From the NCBI GenBank assembly GCA_964370315.1, contig CAYJIS010000023.1, positions 1 through 26,035 on the forward strand: a stretch of DNA of 26,035 nt, given 5' to 3'. Under the pieces are notes generated by a model. It saw nothing but the letters and a program-made list of their open reading frames with translations. It searched no databases and was not told the DNA's origin. The translations under genes were made by a program, and so were the position numbers. Of the stretch, positions 14,069 through 22,489 are shown piece after piece. How positions within the stretch are numbered: the stretch's first letter is position 1; each line of letters starts with the position of its first letter. Origin of the DNA: CAYJFX01 sp964370315 (GTDB taxonomy: Bacteria > Spirochaetota > Spirochaetia > Treponematales > Treponemataceae).

Positions 14069-15828
14069 AGCGATATTTTAAGTACATAAAACCTTATCTC
14101 TTTTTCTTTATCATTACGCCTTTATTAATGGTTGTAGAGGTGTATTGTGATGTAAAAATACCTGAGCTTTCTGCCCAAATTGTAAACAAAGGGGTTATGA
14201 AAGGTGATGCAAGTGAAATACTGGATATTTCTCTATACATGTTTTTGTATCTTTTTCTTTCTCTAACATCTGGAATTGTAGCCTGTTATACGGCAACAAA
14301 AGCCTCAGTCTCTTTTGCCTGTGATTTGCGTTCTGATATTTTTACAAAAATTCAATCTTTTTCTTTTGCAAATACAGATACCTTTTCTACAGGGTCACTA
14401 GTAACGCGTCTAACTAATGACATAACTCAATTGCAACAATTAGTTGCAACAGCATTACGCTTAATGTTTCGGGCTCCAGGTATGCTAATTGGATCTCTTC
14501 TAATGGCATACACAATCGATGCAAAAATGTCTATTACATTTATGGTACTAGTTCCTCTGTTAGCCTTAGTTAGTTATATTACTTTGTATTTTTCATATAA
14601 GCGCTTTGCAGTGTTGCAAGTAAGGGTTGATTCCTTAAATAATACTATTCAAGAGTTTTTAACGAATATCAAGATTATTAAGGCGTTAACACGAGAAGCA
14701 CATGAAGGCAGCAAGTTTAATGATGTAAACAACGAACTAAAAAAATCGTATTTAAGTGCATATAAAATTAGTATTTTAAAAATACCTCTTTTAACATTTG
14801 TAGTGAATATAGCAGTTATAGCTATATTATGGACAGGGAATATGGCTTTTGGAAGAGGTGAAATACTCATTGGTGATATAAGTGCCTTTATAACCTATCT
14901 AACGCAAATTTTAATGTCTGTTGTAATGATGTCCATGGTATTTTTACAAGCATCTAGAGGCTTGGTAAGCGCAAAACGTATAAACGAAGTGGTTGATGAG
15001 ACAATTGATATTACAGATAAAGATGCAAAGCAAGTAACCAAAAAGGTTGGTTCTGGTGATATTATTTTTGAAAATGTTTCTTTTAAATATCATATCGATA
15101 GTGAGTTAGATGTTCTTACTAATATAACCCTCCATATAGAATCAGGCCAGACAGTCGGTATTATTGGAGCCACAGGATGTGGAAAAACAAGTCTAGTTCA
15201 TTTAATTTTGCGCTTATATGACACAACACAAGGCTCTGTGTATGTTGATGGAACAAATGTAAAAGACTATTCCCTTAAAAATCTCCGATCTGGTATTGCA
15301 ATAGTTCTTCAAAATGATATGCTTTTTTCAGGAACAATTAAAGAAAACTTATTGCGGGGAAATGTAAATGCAACAGAAGAAGAGTACGTCCAAGCTACAA
15401 AGGGGGCGTCAATTTATTCATTTATACAAGAAAAAGAGTATGCATTCGAGGATACTGTTGAACAAGCAGGTGTAAATGTTTCTGGTGGGCAAAAACAGCG
15501 ACTATGTATTGCCAGAGCATTATTAAAAAATGCACCGATTCTTATTTTTGATGATTCTACCAGTGCTGTAGATATGGCAACCGAACGTGCAATATTGCAG
15601 TATTTGCAAAAAAATAATACAGATCAAACTAAAATTATTATTGCACAGCGAATAAGCTCTGTAAAAAATGCAGATACTATTATAGTCATTGAAGAAGGGG
15701 CAATTGTATCTAAAGGAACGCATACACAACTTTTACAAAATTCTCTGATATACAAAGAAATTTATACGTCACAAGTAGAAGGTTCTATAAAATCTCTAAA
15801 AGAAAAAAAGGAGAAAAAAAATGCGTAA
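14065..15828 (+). CDS. heterodimeric ABC exporter subunit with degenerate ATP site
   Basis: A 587-residue half-transporter starting at TTG, which overlaps the DUF454 stop (TTGA) and gives the expected N-terminus (KRYFKYIKPY). Six membrane helices (about 15-305) precede a nucleotide-binding domain with Walker A GATGCGKTS (368-376) and signature SGGQK (473-477). The catalytic Walker B Glu is Asp497 (FDDSTSAVD), and the H-loop His is Gln528 (IIAQRISS). This pair of changes marks the degenerate-site subunit of TM287/288- and BmrCD-type exporters. The partner is the next gene, overlapping by 8 bases. Substrates of such exporters are usually hydrophobic drugs or lipids; here metabolites of the uptake locus are also possible. 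Confidence 0.9.
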   Translation: MKRYFKYIKPYLFFFIITPLLMVVEVYCDVKIPELSAQIVNKGVMKGDASEILDISLYMFLYLFLSLTSGIVACYTATKASVSFACDLRSDIFTKIQSFSFANTDTFSTGSLVTRLTNDITQLQQLVATALRLMFRAPGMLIGSLLMAYTIDAKMSITFMVLVPLLALVSYITLYFSYKRFAVLQVRVDSLNNTIQEFLTNIKIIKALTREAHEGSKFNDVNNELKKSYLSAYKISILKIPLLTFVVNIAVIAILWTGNMAFGRGEILIGDISAFITYLTQILMSVVMMSMVFLQASRGLVSAKRINEVVDETIDITDKDAKQVTKKVGSGDIIFENVSFKYHIDSELDVLTNITLHIESGQTVGIIGATGCGKTSLVHLILRLYDTTQGSVYVDGTNVKDYSLKNLRSGIAIVLQNDMLFSGTIKENLLRGNVNATEEEYVQATKGASIYSFIQEKEYAFEDTVEQAGVNVSGGQKQRLCIARALLKNAPILIFDDSTSAVDMATERAILQYLQKNNTDQTKIIIAQRISSVKNADTIIVIEEGAIVSKGTHTQLLQNSLIYKEIYTSQVEGSIKSLKEKKEKKNA

Positions 15829-17635
15829 TATGTTTACTAAAACTCCTCCAAAATTAGAGGTAGGCCATAGTCCTGAAAAAATTGTAGAAAAGAAAAAACC
15901 CAAAAATACAAAAAAGGCAATCATTCGTCTTTGGAAATACATGAGTTCTCAAAAGTATTTATTAGCGCTGGCATTATTTTTTGTATTAATAAATACCTTT
16001 TTTTCGATTGTAGCAGTATATATGATTCGTCCTACAATTAATGGTATCTTTGAAAAAGAAGGAATTTCGATACTTTTAAGAAACTTGAGTTGGTTGCTGG
16101 CAATGTATGTTATATCAGTAGCAAGTAATTATATACAAACGAGAATAATGCTTGAAGTTGCACAAAATTCTTTGTTAAAACTTAAAAAAGACTTGTTTTT
16201 TAGTCTCCAAAAATTGCCTTTAAAGTATTTTAATGCACATTCTACGGGAGATATAATGAGTCGTTTTACCAACGATATAGATATAATTACCCAAACTGTT
16301 TCTACTACATTTGTTCAGTTGCTTTCGGGTGCACTTACTATAGTTGTAACAATTGCAATTATGTTTTATACCAATTGGATATTAACGCTTGTAGCCTTAA
16401 CGGTCACTCCTCTTTTTAGTGTGCTTACTAAAATAGTTTCTCAAAAAAGTTTAAAATATTTTAAAGAACAGCAAAAGAGTATTGGGACACTTAATGGTTT
16501 TGTAGAAGAGAGAATAACGGGACAAAAAGTGTTAAAAGTTTTTAATCAAGAAGAAATAACAATTAAAGAATTTGATTTACTAAATAAAGATTACAAAATA
16601 AAATCGTTTAAGGCTGAGTTTTTAAGTAAAATTATGGGACCCGTTATGGGAATACTTACACAAATGAGTAGTGTAATTACAGCTATTGTAGGAGGACTCC
16701 TATGTATATTTATGAACTTTGATATTGGTGGCTATACTGTGTTCTTAGGCTATTCTAGAAATTTAAACCGTCCAATAAATGATATTTTTATGCAAATAAA
16801 TAGTGTTTTTTCTTCACTTGCAGGAGCTGAGCGAGTCTTTGAAGTGATGGATACGCGAAGTGAAAAAGAAGATGAAAAAAATGCAGTGGAATTAAAAGAT
16901 GTTAAAGGAGAGATAGTGTTTCAGAATGTGCACTTTGGATACAGCAAGAACAAAACTGTTTTGAATGATTTTTCGTTGCATGTAAAACCTTCTCAAAAAA
17001 TTGCCTTTGTTGGGTCCACAGGAGCAGGAAAGACTACTATTTCTAATATTCTAAATAGATTTTATGAAATACATCAAGGTAAAATTACAATTGATGGTGT
17101 TCCTATTCAATCGATTATTAAAGATTCTCTACGTCAAAACATCGCGGTAGTATTACAAGATACACATCTATTCAATGGCACTATAATGGAAAACATCCGC
17201 TATGGGAGGTTGGATGCAAGTGATGAAGAAGTAATAAATGCGGCCAAGGTTTCTAATGCACATTCCTTTATAAAACGCTTAGAGTGTGGTTATGAGACAC
17301 AATTAGTTGGAGATGGAAACAATCTTAGTCAAGGAGAACGGCAGCTAGTAAGTATTGCACGCGCTGCTATTTCAAAGGCCCCCATTTTAATGCTTGATGA
17401 AGCAACGAGTTATGTAGACACTCGGACAGAAAAACACATAGAGGAAGCTCTTGGGCGCATAATGAAAAAGCGTACTACCTTTGTAATAGCCCATAGATTA
17501 TCTACAGTTAGAAATGCTGATGTTATTATTGTTCTTGAAAAGGGAAATATTATCGAACAAGGTAGTCACACTGAGCTACTTAAACAAAAAGGAATGTATT
17601 ACAAGTTTTATACAGGAGCTGAAGAACTTGATTGA
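15821..17635 (+). CDS. heterodimeric ABC exporter subunit with canonical catalytic residues
   Basis: A 604-residue half-transporter with a long polar, Lys-rich N-terminus (about 1-30), six membrane helices (about 40-340) and a nucleotide-binding domain with Walker A GSTGAGKTT (398-406), Q-loop in VLQDTHLF, signature LSQGE (502-506), Walker B LDEA with Glu527, and H-loop His558 in IAHRLS. Catalytic Glu and His are present, in contrast to the upstream partner, so the pair is a BmrCD/TM287-288-like heterodimer. AAAGGAG precedes the ATG. The gene ends the operon, 26 bases before the convergent MATE gene, where no strong terminator hairpin is visible. Confidence 0.9.
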   Translation: MRNMFTKTPPKLEVGHSPEKIVEKKKPKNTKKAIIRLWKYMSSQKYLLALALFFVLINTFFSIVAVYMIRPTINGIFEKEGISILLRNLSWLLAMYVISVASNYIQTRIMLEVAQNSLLKLKKDLFFSLQKLPLKYFNAHSTGDIMSRFTNDIDIITQTVSTTFVQLLSGALTIVVTIAIMFYTNWILTLVALTVTPLFSVLTKIVSQKSLKYFKEQQKSIGTLNGFVEERITGQKVLKVFNQEEITIKEFDLLNKDYKIKSFKAEFLSKIMGPVMGILTQMSSVITAIVGGLLCIFMNFDIGGYTVFLGYSRNLNRPINDIFMQINSVFSSLAGAERVFEVMDTRSEKEDEKNAVELKDVKGEIVFQNVHFGYSKNKTVLNDFSLHVKPSQKIAFVGSTGAGKTTISNILNRFYEIHQGKITIDGVPIQSIIKDSLRQNIAVVLQDTHLFNGTIMENIRYGRLDASDEEVINAAKVSNAHSFIKRLECGYETQLVGDGNNLSQGERQLVSIARAAISKAPILMLDEATSYVDTRTEKHIEEALGRIMKKRTTFVIAHRLSTVRNADVIIVLEKGNIIEQGSHTELLKQKGMYYKFYTGAEELD

Positions 17636-17661
17636 TAGGCTTATATGCAGAAATAAAATTT

Positions 17662-18993
17662 TTATTGTCTATCGGTTACATTGTTTAGCCACTTGCCAGA
17701 CTTTAGTCTAAAAATGTTTGTTATTGCTTTTAATATTTCTTCACTCATAAAGGCTGCATAAATGAGATATGGGTCAACTTTGAAGTAGAATCCAACAAAA
17801 AGACCAAAAGGGATTCCCATTAACCATAAATATGCAGAGTCTACTATTGCAGAATAAACAGTGTCTCCGCCAGAGCGACAAATGCCAACAATCATACACA
17901 TATTAAATGATTTGATTGGATACGTAAACATTAAAACACGCAGCATTAAGGTTGCTTGTTTAATTATTTGTGGGCTTACATTAAAAAAATAGGGTAGTGC
18001 AAGAGAAATAGGTATTAATAAGAGTGCAAATGCACAGGCTGTAAGTGGCATAAACCATGCAAAATGATGGGCCTCTTTGATAGCGGCAATTTCGTTTCGC
18101 TCTCCAATTTTTTTGCCAATAATTATTGCAGCGGCATTTCCAACTCCAATAAAAAATACCCAAGTAAGTTGAGAAACAGTGCCTGTAATATTAAAAGCAG
18201 CAATGGCTTCTGTTCCTGTTCGGGCCATTATTACATTTTGCATAGTAATGCCAGTACTCCACAGTACTTCATTGATAATAACAGGGAAGGCAATTCGCAA
18301 ATAATGGGCTGTGTCTGTTTTAGTAAAAGAAAGATATTTTCTTATTCTTGTAACGACGGGGAGCTTTTTCTTGTATGCTATAGAAAAAAGCATAATAAAT
18401 TCTGCAAGTCGAGCAATAACTGTTGCTGTTGCAGCTCCCTTTACGCCAAGTTGTAAGATAAAGATAAAAATATAGTTAAAAACAACATTTGTAATGAGTG
18501 AAGTAATAGTTGCGTATAGAGGGAGTTTTACCTGCTCGGTACTTCGAAGAGCAAGTGAAAATGAAAAGCTCATTCCCATTGGGATATAGCACAGAGCAAC
18601 AACTCTGAGATACTCTGAGCCAGCTTTAATTACTAGAGGATCCTTTGAATAAAGAGAAATAAGCCAGGATGGAAAAATTATTGCTATTATGGCAAAAAGA
18701 AAAGAAGATATAAGGGCAAGGACAAGGGTTATTCCAACCGTTCTGTGGATTCCATCGATGTCTTTTTTTCCCCAGTATTGCGCAATAAAAATTGATCCTC
18801 CCGACCCTACTCCGAACAAAAGCAGAGTTAAAAGGAAAAAAATTTGATTTCCTAATCCAATTGCAGCAAGCTCAACCTCGCCTAGTTTACCAATCATAAC
18901 CGTGTCTATAAGGTTTACAAGAGATTGCAAAAAATTCTGAAGTATGATTGGAAGGGCGATTATAAAAAGAGTTTTATAGAAGTTGCTTTTCAT
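17662..18993 (-). CDS. MATE family efflux transporter
   Basis: A 443-residue protein with about twelve membrane helices and the MATE pattern: N-terminal IALPIILQNFLQSLVNLIDT with MIGKLGE following, then G-x-G-x-x-x-F-I-A-Q-x-W-G-K-K-D closing the first repeat region. The second half repeats the fold (F-N-I-T-G-T-V and IIGKKIGE). MATE proteins export cationic compounds or drugs using Na+ or H+. It is the last gene of the ACT-GH18-UPF0210-MATE unit, starting 8 bases after the UPF0210 stop. No clear ribosome site is seen before its ATG, so it may depend on coupling to the upstream gene. Confidence 0.93.
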   Translation of the reverse strand: MKSNFYKTLFIIALPIILQNFLQSLVNLIDTVMIGKLGEVELAAIGLGNQIFFLLTLLLFGVGSGGSIFIAQYWGKKDIDGIHRTVGITLVLALISSFLFAIIAIIFPSWLISLYSKDPLVIKAGSEYLRVVALCYIPMGMSFSFSLALRSTEQVKLPLYATITSLITNVVFNYIFIFILQLGVKGAATATVIARLAEFIMLFSIAYKKKLPVVTRIRKYLSFTKTDTAHYLRIAFPVIINEVLWSTGITMQNVIMARTGTEAIAAFNITGTVSQLTWVFFIGVGNAAAIIIGKKIGERNEIAAIKEAHHFAWFMPLTACAFALLLIPISLALPYFFNVSPQIIKQATLMLRVLMFTYPIKSFNMCMIVGICRSGGDTVYSAIVDSAYLWLMGIPFGLFVGFYFKVDPYLIYAAFMSEEILKAITNIFRLKSGKWLNNVTDRQ

Positions 18994-19001
18994 GTAATTT
19001 T

Positions 19002-20363
19002 CTAGTTTCGAAAACTATGAATTGGCGCCGGTATTCTTCCGCCACGATTAATAAAATCTGCACATGAGAATTTGTTTACCGGCATAATAGGCGCTCCTCC
19101 AAGGAGTCCTCCAAATTCGACCCAATCTCCAACATCTTTTCCTGGTACAGGAATAATGCGTACAGCAGTAGTCTTGTTATTTACCATGCCTATTGCCATT
19201 TCATCAGCAATGATTCCACTAATAGTTGTAGCAGTTGTATTGCCAGGAATAGCTATCATATCTAGTCCAACAGAACAAACACATGTCATTGCTTCAAGCT
19301 TCTCTAAGCTTAATGCGCCAGCTTGTACGGCGGCAATCATGCCTTCATCTTCTGACACAGGAATGAAGGCTCCCGACAAACCTCCTACATGTGTGCTTGC
19401 CATTACACCGCCTTTCTTTACCATGTCGGTTAGCATTGCAAGGGCAGCTGTAGTTCCAGGTGCGCCAGTGACTTCAAGTCCCATAGCTTCTAAAATACGA
19501 GCAACTGAGTCTCCTACAAAAGGAGTTGGGGCAAGTGATAAATCTAAAATACCAAAAGAAACACCGAGGCGTTTTGCGGCTTCTGTTCCAACTAACTGCC
19601 CCATTCTGGTGATTTTAAAGGCTGTTTTTTTAATTCCATCTGCCAAATCATCAAGAGGGCGCCCTTCATATTCTTTGCATGCAGCAGCAACTACTCCTGG
19701 CCCTGAAACCCCAACTGATAAAACGGCTTCTCCTTCGCCTGGTCCGTGAAAGGCTCCTGCCATAAAAGGATTGTCTTCAGGGGCATTGCAAAAAACAACG
19801 AGCTTTGCACACCCGAGACCATCTTTGTCTTGCGTGCGCTCTGCTGTTTTTTTTATTGTTTCACCAATTCCCTTTACCGCATCCATATTTATACCATTCT
19901 TTGTTGTTCCAAGATTGATTGAAGAGCAGACCCTATCAGTAATTGCAAGGGCTTCAGGTATTGACTCAATTAGTCTTGTATCTCCAATTGTGCATCCCTT
20001 TTGTACTAGGGCGGAAAAACCTCCGATAAAATCAACATTAAGTTCTTTCGCAATTTTATCAAGTGTTATTGCCCACTCAACATAGTTATCTTCATCAGAG
20101 CTTTCAGCAACGAGGGCTATTGGGGTAACGGCGACTCTTTTATTAATTATTGGTACACCAAATTCGTGCTCAATATCTGTACCTATTTTAACTAAGTTTT
20201 GTGCATATTTCATTATTTTATCATACATTTTTGTACGACTTTCTTTGCCAGAAGAAGAAGCACAATCACGAAGAGAAATTCCCATCGTAATGGCTCTAAC
20301 ATCAAGCTTGTAATGCATAAACATATCAAGAGTTTCTTGAATCTCTCGTGGGGTAAATAACAT
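19002..20363 (-). CDS. UPF0210 (PFL, DUF711) family protein
   Basis: A 453-residue soluble protein, the usual length for this family. Typical family segments are visible: the N-terminal stretch leading to VRAITMGISLRDC, NKRVAVTPIALVAES, SSINLGTT, AFHGPGEGEAVLSVGVSGPG and, near the C-terminus, GGLLGGAPIMPV. The family is widespread, and its members commonly sit next to the UPF0237 ACT-domain gene; no activity is firmly established. Here the ACT gene is present upstream, but a GH18 gene lies between. Its ATG comes 3 bases after the GH18 stop, with AGAGGA as ribosome site overlapping the end of that gene. Confidence 0.93.
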   Translation of the reverse strand: MLFTPREIQETLDMFMHYKLDVRAITMGISLRDCASSSGKESRTKMYDKIMKYAQNLVKIGTDIEHEFGVPIINKRVAVTPIALVAESSDEDNYVEWAITLDKIAKELNVDFIGGFSALVQKGCTIGDTRLIESIPEALAITDRVCSSINLGTTKNGINMDAVKGIGETIKKTAERTQDKDGLGCAKLVVFCNAPEDNPFMAGAFHGPGEGEAVLSVGVSGPGVVAAACKEYEGRPLDDLADGIKKTAFKITRMGQLVGTEAAKRLGVSFGILDLSLAPTPFVGDSVARILEAMGLEVTGAPGTTAALAMLTDMVKKGGVMASTHVGGLSGAFIPVSEDEGMIAAVQAGALSLEKLEAMTCVCSVGLDMIAIPGNTTATTISGIIADEMAIGMVNNKTTAVRIIPVPGKDVGDWVEFGGLLGGAPIMPVNKFSCADFINRGGRIPAPIHSFRN

Positions 20364-20366
20364 ATT

Positions 20367-21395
20367 TTATTCCTCTTCTACAGATAATCTATTCCAAACA
20401 TCTGGGTCTTCTTGACCTAAGCACCAAAATCCTGTTTTGTCTATCCCCATATCTTTATATATTTTAGAACGGGCCTCAATAGATTGTGCATCATCATAAT
20501 ATGCCGTTACAGTTAGTGGAACCGTGTATGTATAGCGAAGTATATTGTCTACGCGCTCTACATTGTCAACATCATTTTCTCGTATTTGTCGTTCCATGCC
20601 AGAGTAATAATATGCTCGATTTGCACTTACACTTCCCCATGTTCTGCCGTAAAATGGCTGACCCATTACCAGTTTATCTTTTCCTATTGCTTCTAGTGCA
20701 TATTCAGCAACATTTTCGCCCCAATCAAAGGAGGCTACCGGGCCAGGGCGACTATTGCTCCAGTGTTCATCATATGCCATTACAAAAACAGAATCTGCAA
20801 TATCTGCAATGGCTGTGTAATCATAGGCATCTTTTGTTAAATATCGTGTCCTAGCAGGAACTGCAACTGAAAGAATTCTTTTTTCAGTTTTGTCTGTTCC
20901 TGGGAGCCTTTCTAGCCTGCGAGAAAGTTCTTTTAAAAAAGAAATGAAGTTAACTTTATCATCTGCTAAAACTAGTTCGTAGTCAATTTGTAATCCATCA
21001 TATCCTTGTTCTTCAACAGCCGTAATTAAATCATTAATTAATTCTTTTCGAAAAGGATACTTTGGATTTAAAACCATATGTGACATTCCGTAGCTATTGC
21101 ACACAGCTACTAAATGAATCTTGCCGTCAACAGCGGGTAGGTTTTCTATATTTGGAACACCAGTAAGGGCACCTTGGTGGCTTATGCTAGCTCCAAAATA
21201 TCCAATATCCGTAAGGGGCATATCTTTTGTTAGTGCATATTCTTCGTCATCAAGTACGTATGCCCAAATTTCATTAAAAGCAATAGTGTTATCGTTAGAT
21301 TTTGTATCTTGTGCTTGTATAACAGGTGGCTTAACACAGGATAAAACAAAAAACGAAAAACAGACAACAAAAAAGGGAAAAAAAGGTTTATTCAC
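20367..21395 (-). CDS. GH18 (chitinase-like, YaaH-type) lipoprotein
   Basis: A 342-residue protein starting at GTG with AGGAG at good spacing. The signal ends in lipobox VLSC with Cys20. The catalytic domain is of glycoside hydrolase family 18: strand-4 motif DGLQIDYE (133-140) with the proton-donor Glu140 and Asp138 kept and Gln at the first inner Asp position, then VMAYDEHW, G-P-V-A-S, KLVMGQPFYGRTW and a final GFWCLGQEDPDVW. This set is closest to YaaH/SleL- and YkfC-neighbour GH18 domains that cut peptidoglycan or related N-acetylglucosamine glycans, rather than to true chitinases. No LysM domain is present. It is probably anchored in the periplasm or at the surface. It separates the UPF0237 and UPF0210 genes, which are usually adjacent. 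Confidence 0.88.
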   Translation of the reverse strand: MNKPFFPFFVVCFSFFVLSCVKPPVIQAQDTKSNDNTIAFNEIWAYVLDDEEYALTKDMPLTDIGYFGASISHQGALTGVPNIENLPAVDGKIHLVAVCNSYGMSHMVLNPKYPFRKELINDLITAVEEQGYDGLQIDYELVLADDKVNFISFLKELSRRLERLPGTDKTEKRILSVAVPARTRYLTKDAYDYTAIADIADSVFVMAYDEHWSNSRPGPVASFDWGENVAEYALEAIGKDKLVMGQPFYGRTWGSVSANRAYYYSGMERQIRENDVDNVERVDNILRYTYTVPLTVTAYYDDAQSIEARSKIYKDMGIDKTGFWCLGQEDPDVWNRLSVEEE

Positions 21396-21404
21396 GAAGC
21401 GCTC

Positions 21405-21686
21405 CTATATTCTATGCATTGCATTAAAAACATTTTCATGCATAACATTAATGCCGACTTTCATTTCGGTGCCTATTTTTTCTAAGGCTTCGCGAAGTTC
21501 TGGAATCCCCATTTGAGATCCTTCTAAATCTATCATCATCATCATAACAAAATTGCCTGATAAAATAGTTTGAGATATGTCAATGATGTTTACTTTGTGG
21601 ACAGACATGAGGGTACTTACTCGCGCAATAATACCCACTTGGTCAGCTCCAACAACTGAAATAATAGCGTTGTTTTTTGTGTTCAT
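21405..21686 (-). CDS. UPF0237 ACT-domain protein
   Basis: A 93-residue protein consisting of a single ACT domain, with the family N-terminus I-I-S-V-V-G-A-D-Q-V-G-I-I-A-R-V and VHKVNIIDISQTIL following. ACT domains bind small ligands, often amino acids; this stand-alone family usually partners UPF0210, found two genes downstream. A good promoter ends only 8 bases before the ATG, and there is no Shine-Dalgarno sequence, so the mRNA may be leaderless. The stop overlaps the ribosome site of the GH18 gene, suggesting coupled translation. The function is not known. Confidence 0.9.
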   Translation of the reverse strand: MNTKNNAIISVVGADQVGIIARVSTLMSVHKVNIIDISQTILSGNFVMMMMIDLEGSQMGIPELREALEKIGTEMKVGINVMHENVFNAMHRI

Positions 21687-21694
21687 AATATAAA

Positions 21695-21723
21695 AGTATA
21701 ATGCATATTTAACTTTTTGTCAC
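21695..21723 (-). promoter_or_regulatory. predicted promoter for the ACT-GH18-UPF0210-MATE unit
   Basis: On the minus strand GTGACA (21718-21723) and TATACT (21695-21700) are 17 bases apart. Transcription would start within a few bases of the ACT start codon. Confidence 0.6.
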
Positions 21724-21754
21724 CATTATAATAAGGAGAATTAGAATATATAGC

Positions 21755-22489
21755 CTAATAAAGGGTGCTTAAATTCTTAAAAAGATTTTTATGCAAGAAC
21801 TCTTTTTCCATTCTCATAAAAGCATCTCTACTAATATTTTTTGCACCAAATCGTGAAAGATGGTCAGTGTAAACCTGTGAGTCGATGAGATTTCCTCCAC
21901 AAGAAAAAAAATTATTGGCAAAGTTCACAAATGCACATTTAGAAGCATCAGAAAATTTTGAAAACATTGATTCACCACAAAAGACTTGGCCAATCAAAAC
22001 ACCATAAAAGCCTCCTGCTAATATTTTATTGCCTTGAGCATCTGTTTTCCATGCTTCAAAAGAATGGGCAAGGCCTAACTGGTGAAGTTCAATATACGCA
22101 TCTATAACTTCGTCTAAAATCCATGTTCCATTTTGTCCTTCTCGTTTGCAAAGTGCGCAATTATTAATCACTTGTGAAAAGGCTTCGTTCATGGTATAGA
22201 GAAAAGGATTTTTTCTCATAAAACGTTGTAGTCTATCTGGCACATGAAAGTTTTGAGGTAAAAGCACAAATCGTGGATTTGGAGACCACCAAATCGGGGC
22301 TTCACCCTCATTATACCAGGGAAAGATTCCTTGTAAATAAGCTGATAGCAACATTCCGGGTGAAAGGTTTCCTCCAAAGGCTATTACTCCATTGTCTTCA
22401 TCATCAAAAGAAGGAAATTGAAACCACGTATCAAGGCTTAGCCATGGAAAGGTGTTTTTTTGTATCTGTGTTTTGTTTGGATGTGTCAT
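21755..22489 (-). CDS. aat: leucyl/phenylalanyl-tRNA-protein transferase
   Basis: A 244-residue protein with all family hallmarks: FPWYNEGEAPIWWSPNPR near the N-terminus, AHSFEAW, GGFYGVLIGQVFCGESMFS, DASKCAF and LIDSQVYTDHLSRFGA. Aat transfers Leu or Phe from aminoacyl-tRNA to proteins with N-terminal Arg or Lys, creating N-degrons read by ClpS. The gene overlaps the clpA stop by 4 bases (ATGA) and follows clpS-clpA, so the whole pathway is co-expressed. Length is normal and no key segment is missing. Confidence 0.96.
   Translation of the reverse strand: MTHPNKTQIQKNTFPWLSLDTWFQFPSFDDEDNGVIAFGGNLSPGMLLSAYLQGIFPWYNEGEAPIWWSPNPRFVLLPQNFHVPDRLQRFMRKNPFLYTMNEAFSQVINNCALCKREGQNGTWILDEVIDAYIELHQLGLAHSFEAWKTDAQGNKILAGGFYGVLIGQVFCGESMFSKFSDASKCAFVNFANNFFSCGGNLIDSQVYTDHLSRFGAKNISRDAFMRMEKEFLHKNLFKNLSTLY

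Noticed and set aside
17636..17661. Bidirectional terminator between the convergent exporter and MATE genes
   Set aside because: Only a 5-bp GATAG/CTATC pairing with a long AT-rich interior is visible, partly inside the MATE gene; too weak to call.
19072..19749. 225-codon open frame on the plus strand opposite UPF0210
   Set aside because: It is antisense to a clearly recognised family protein, has low-complexity Pro/Ser/Ala-rich content and no ribosome site.
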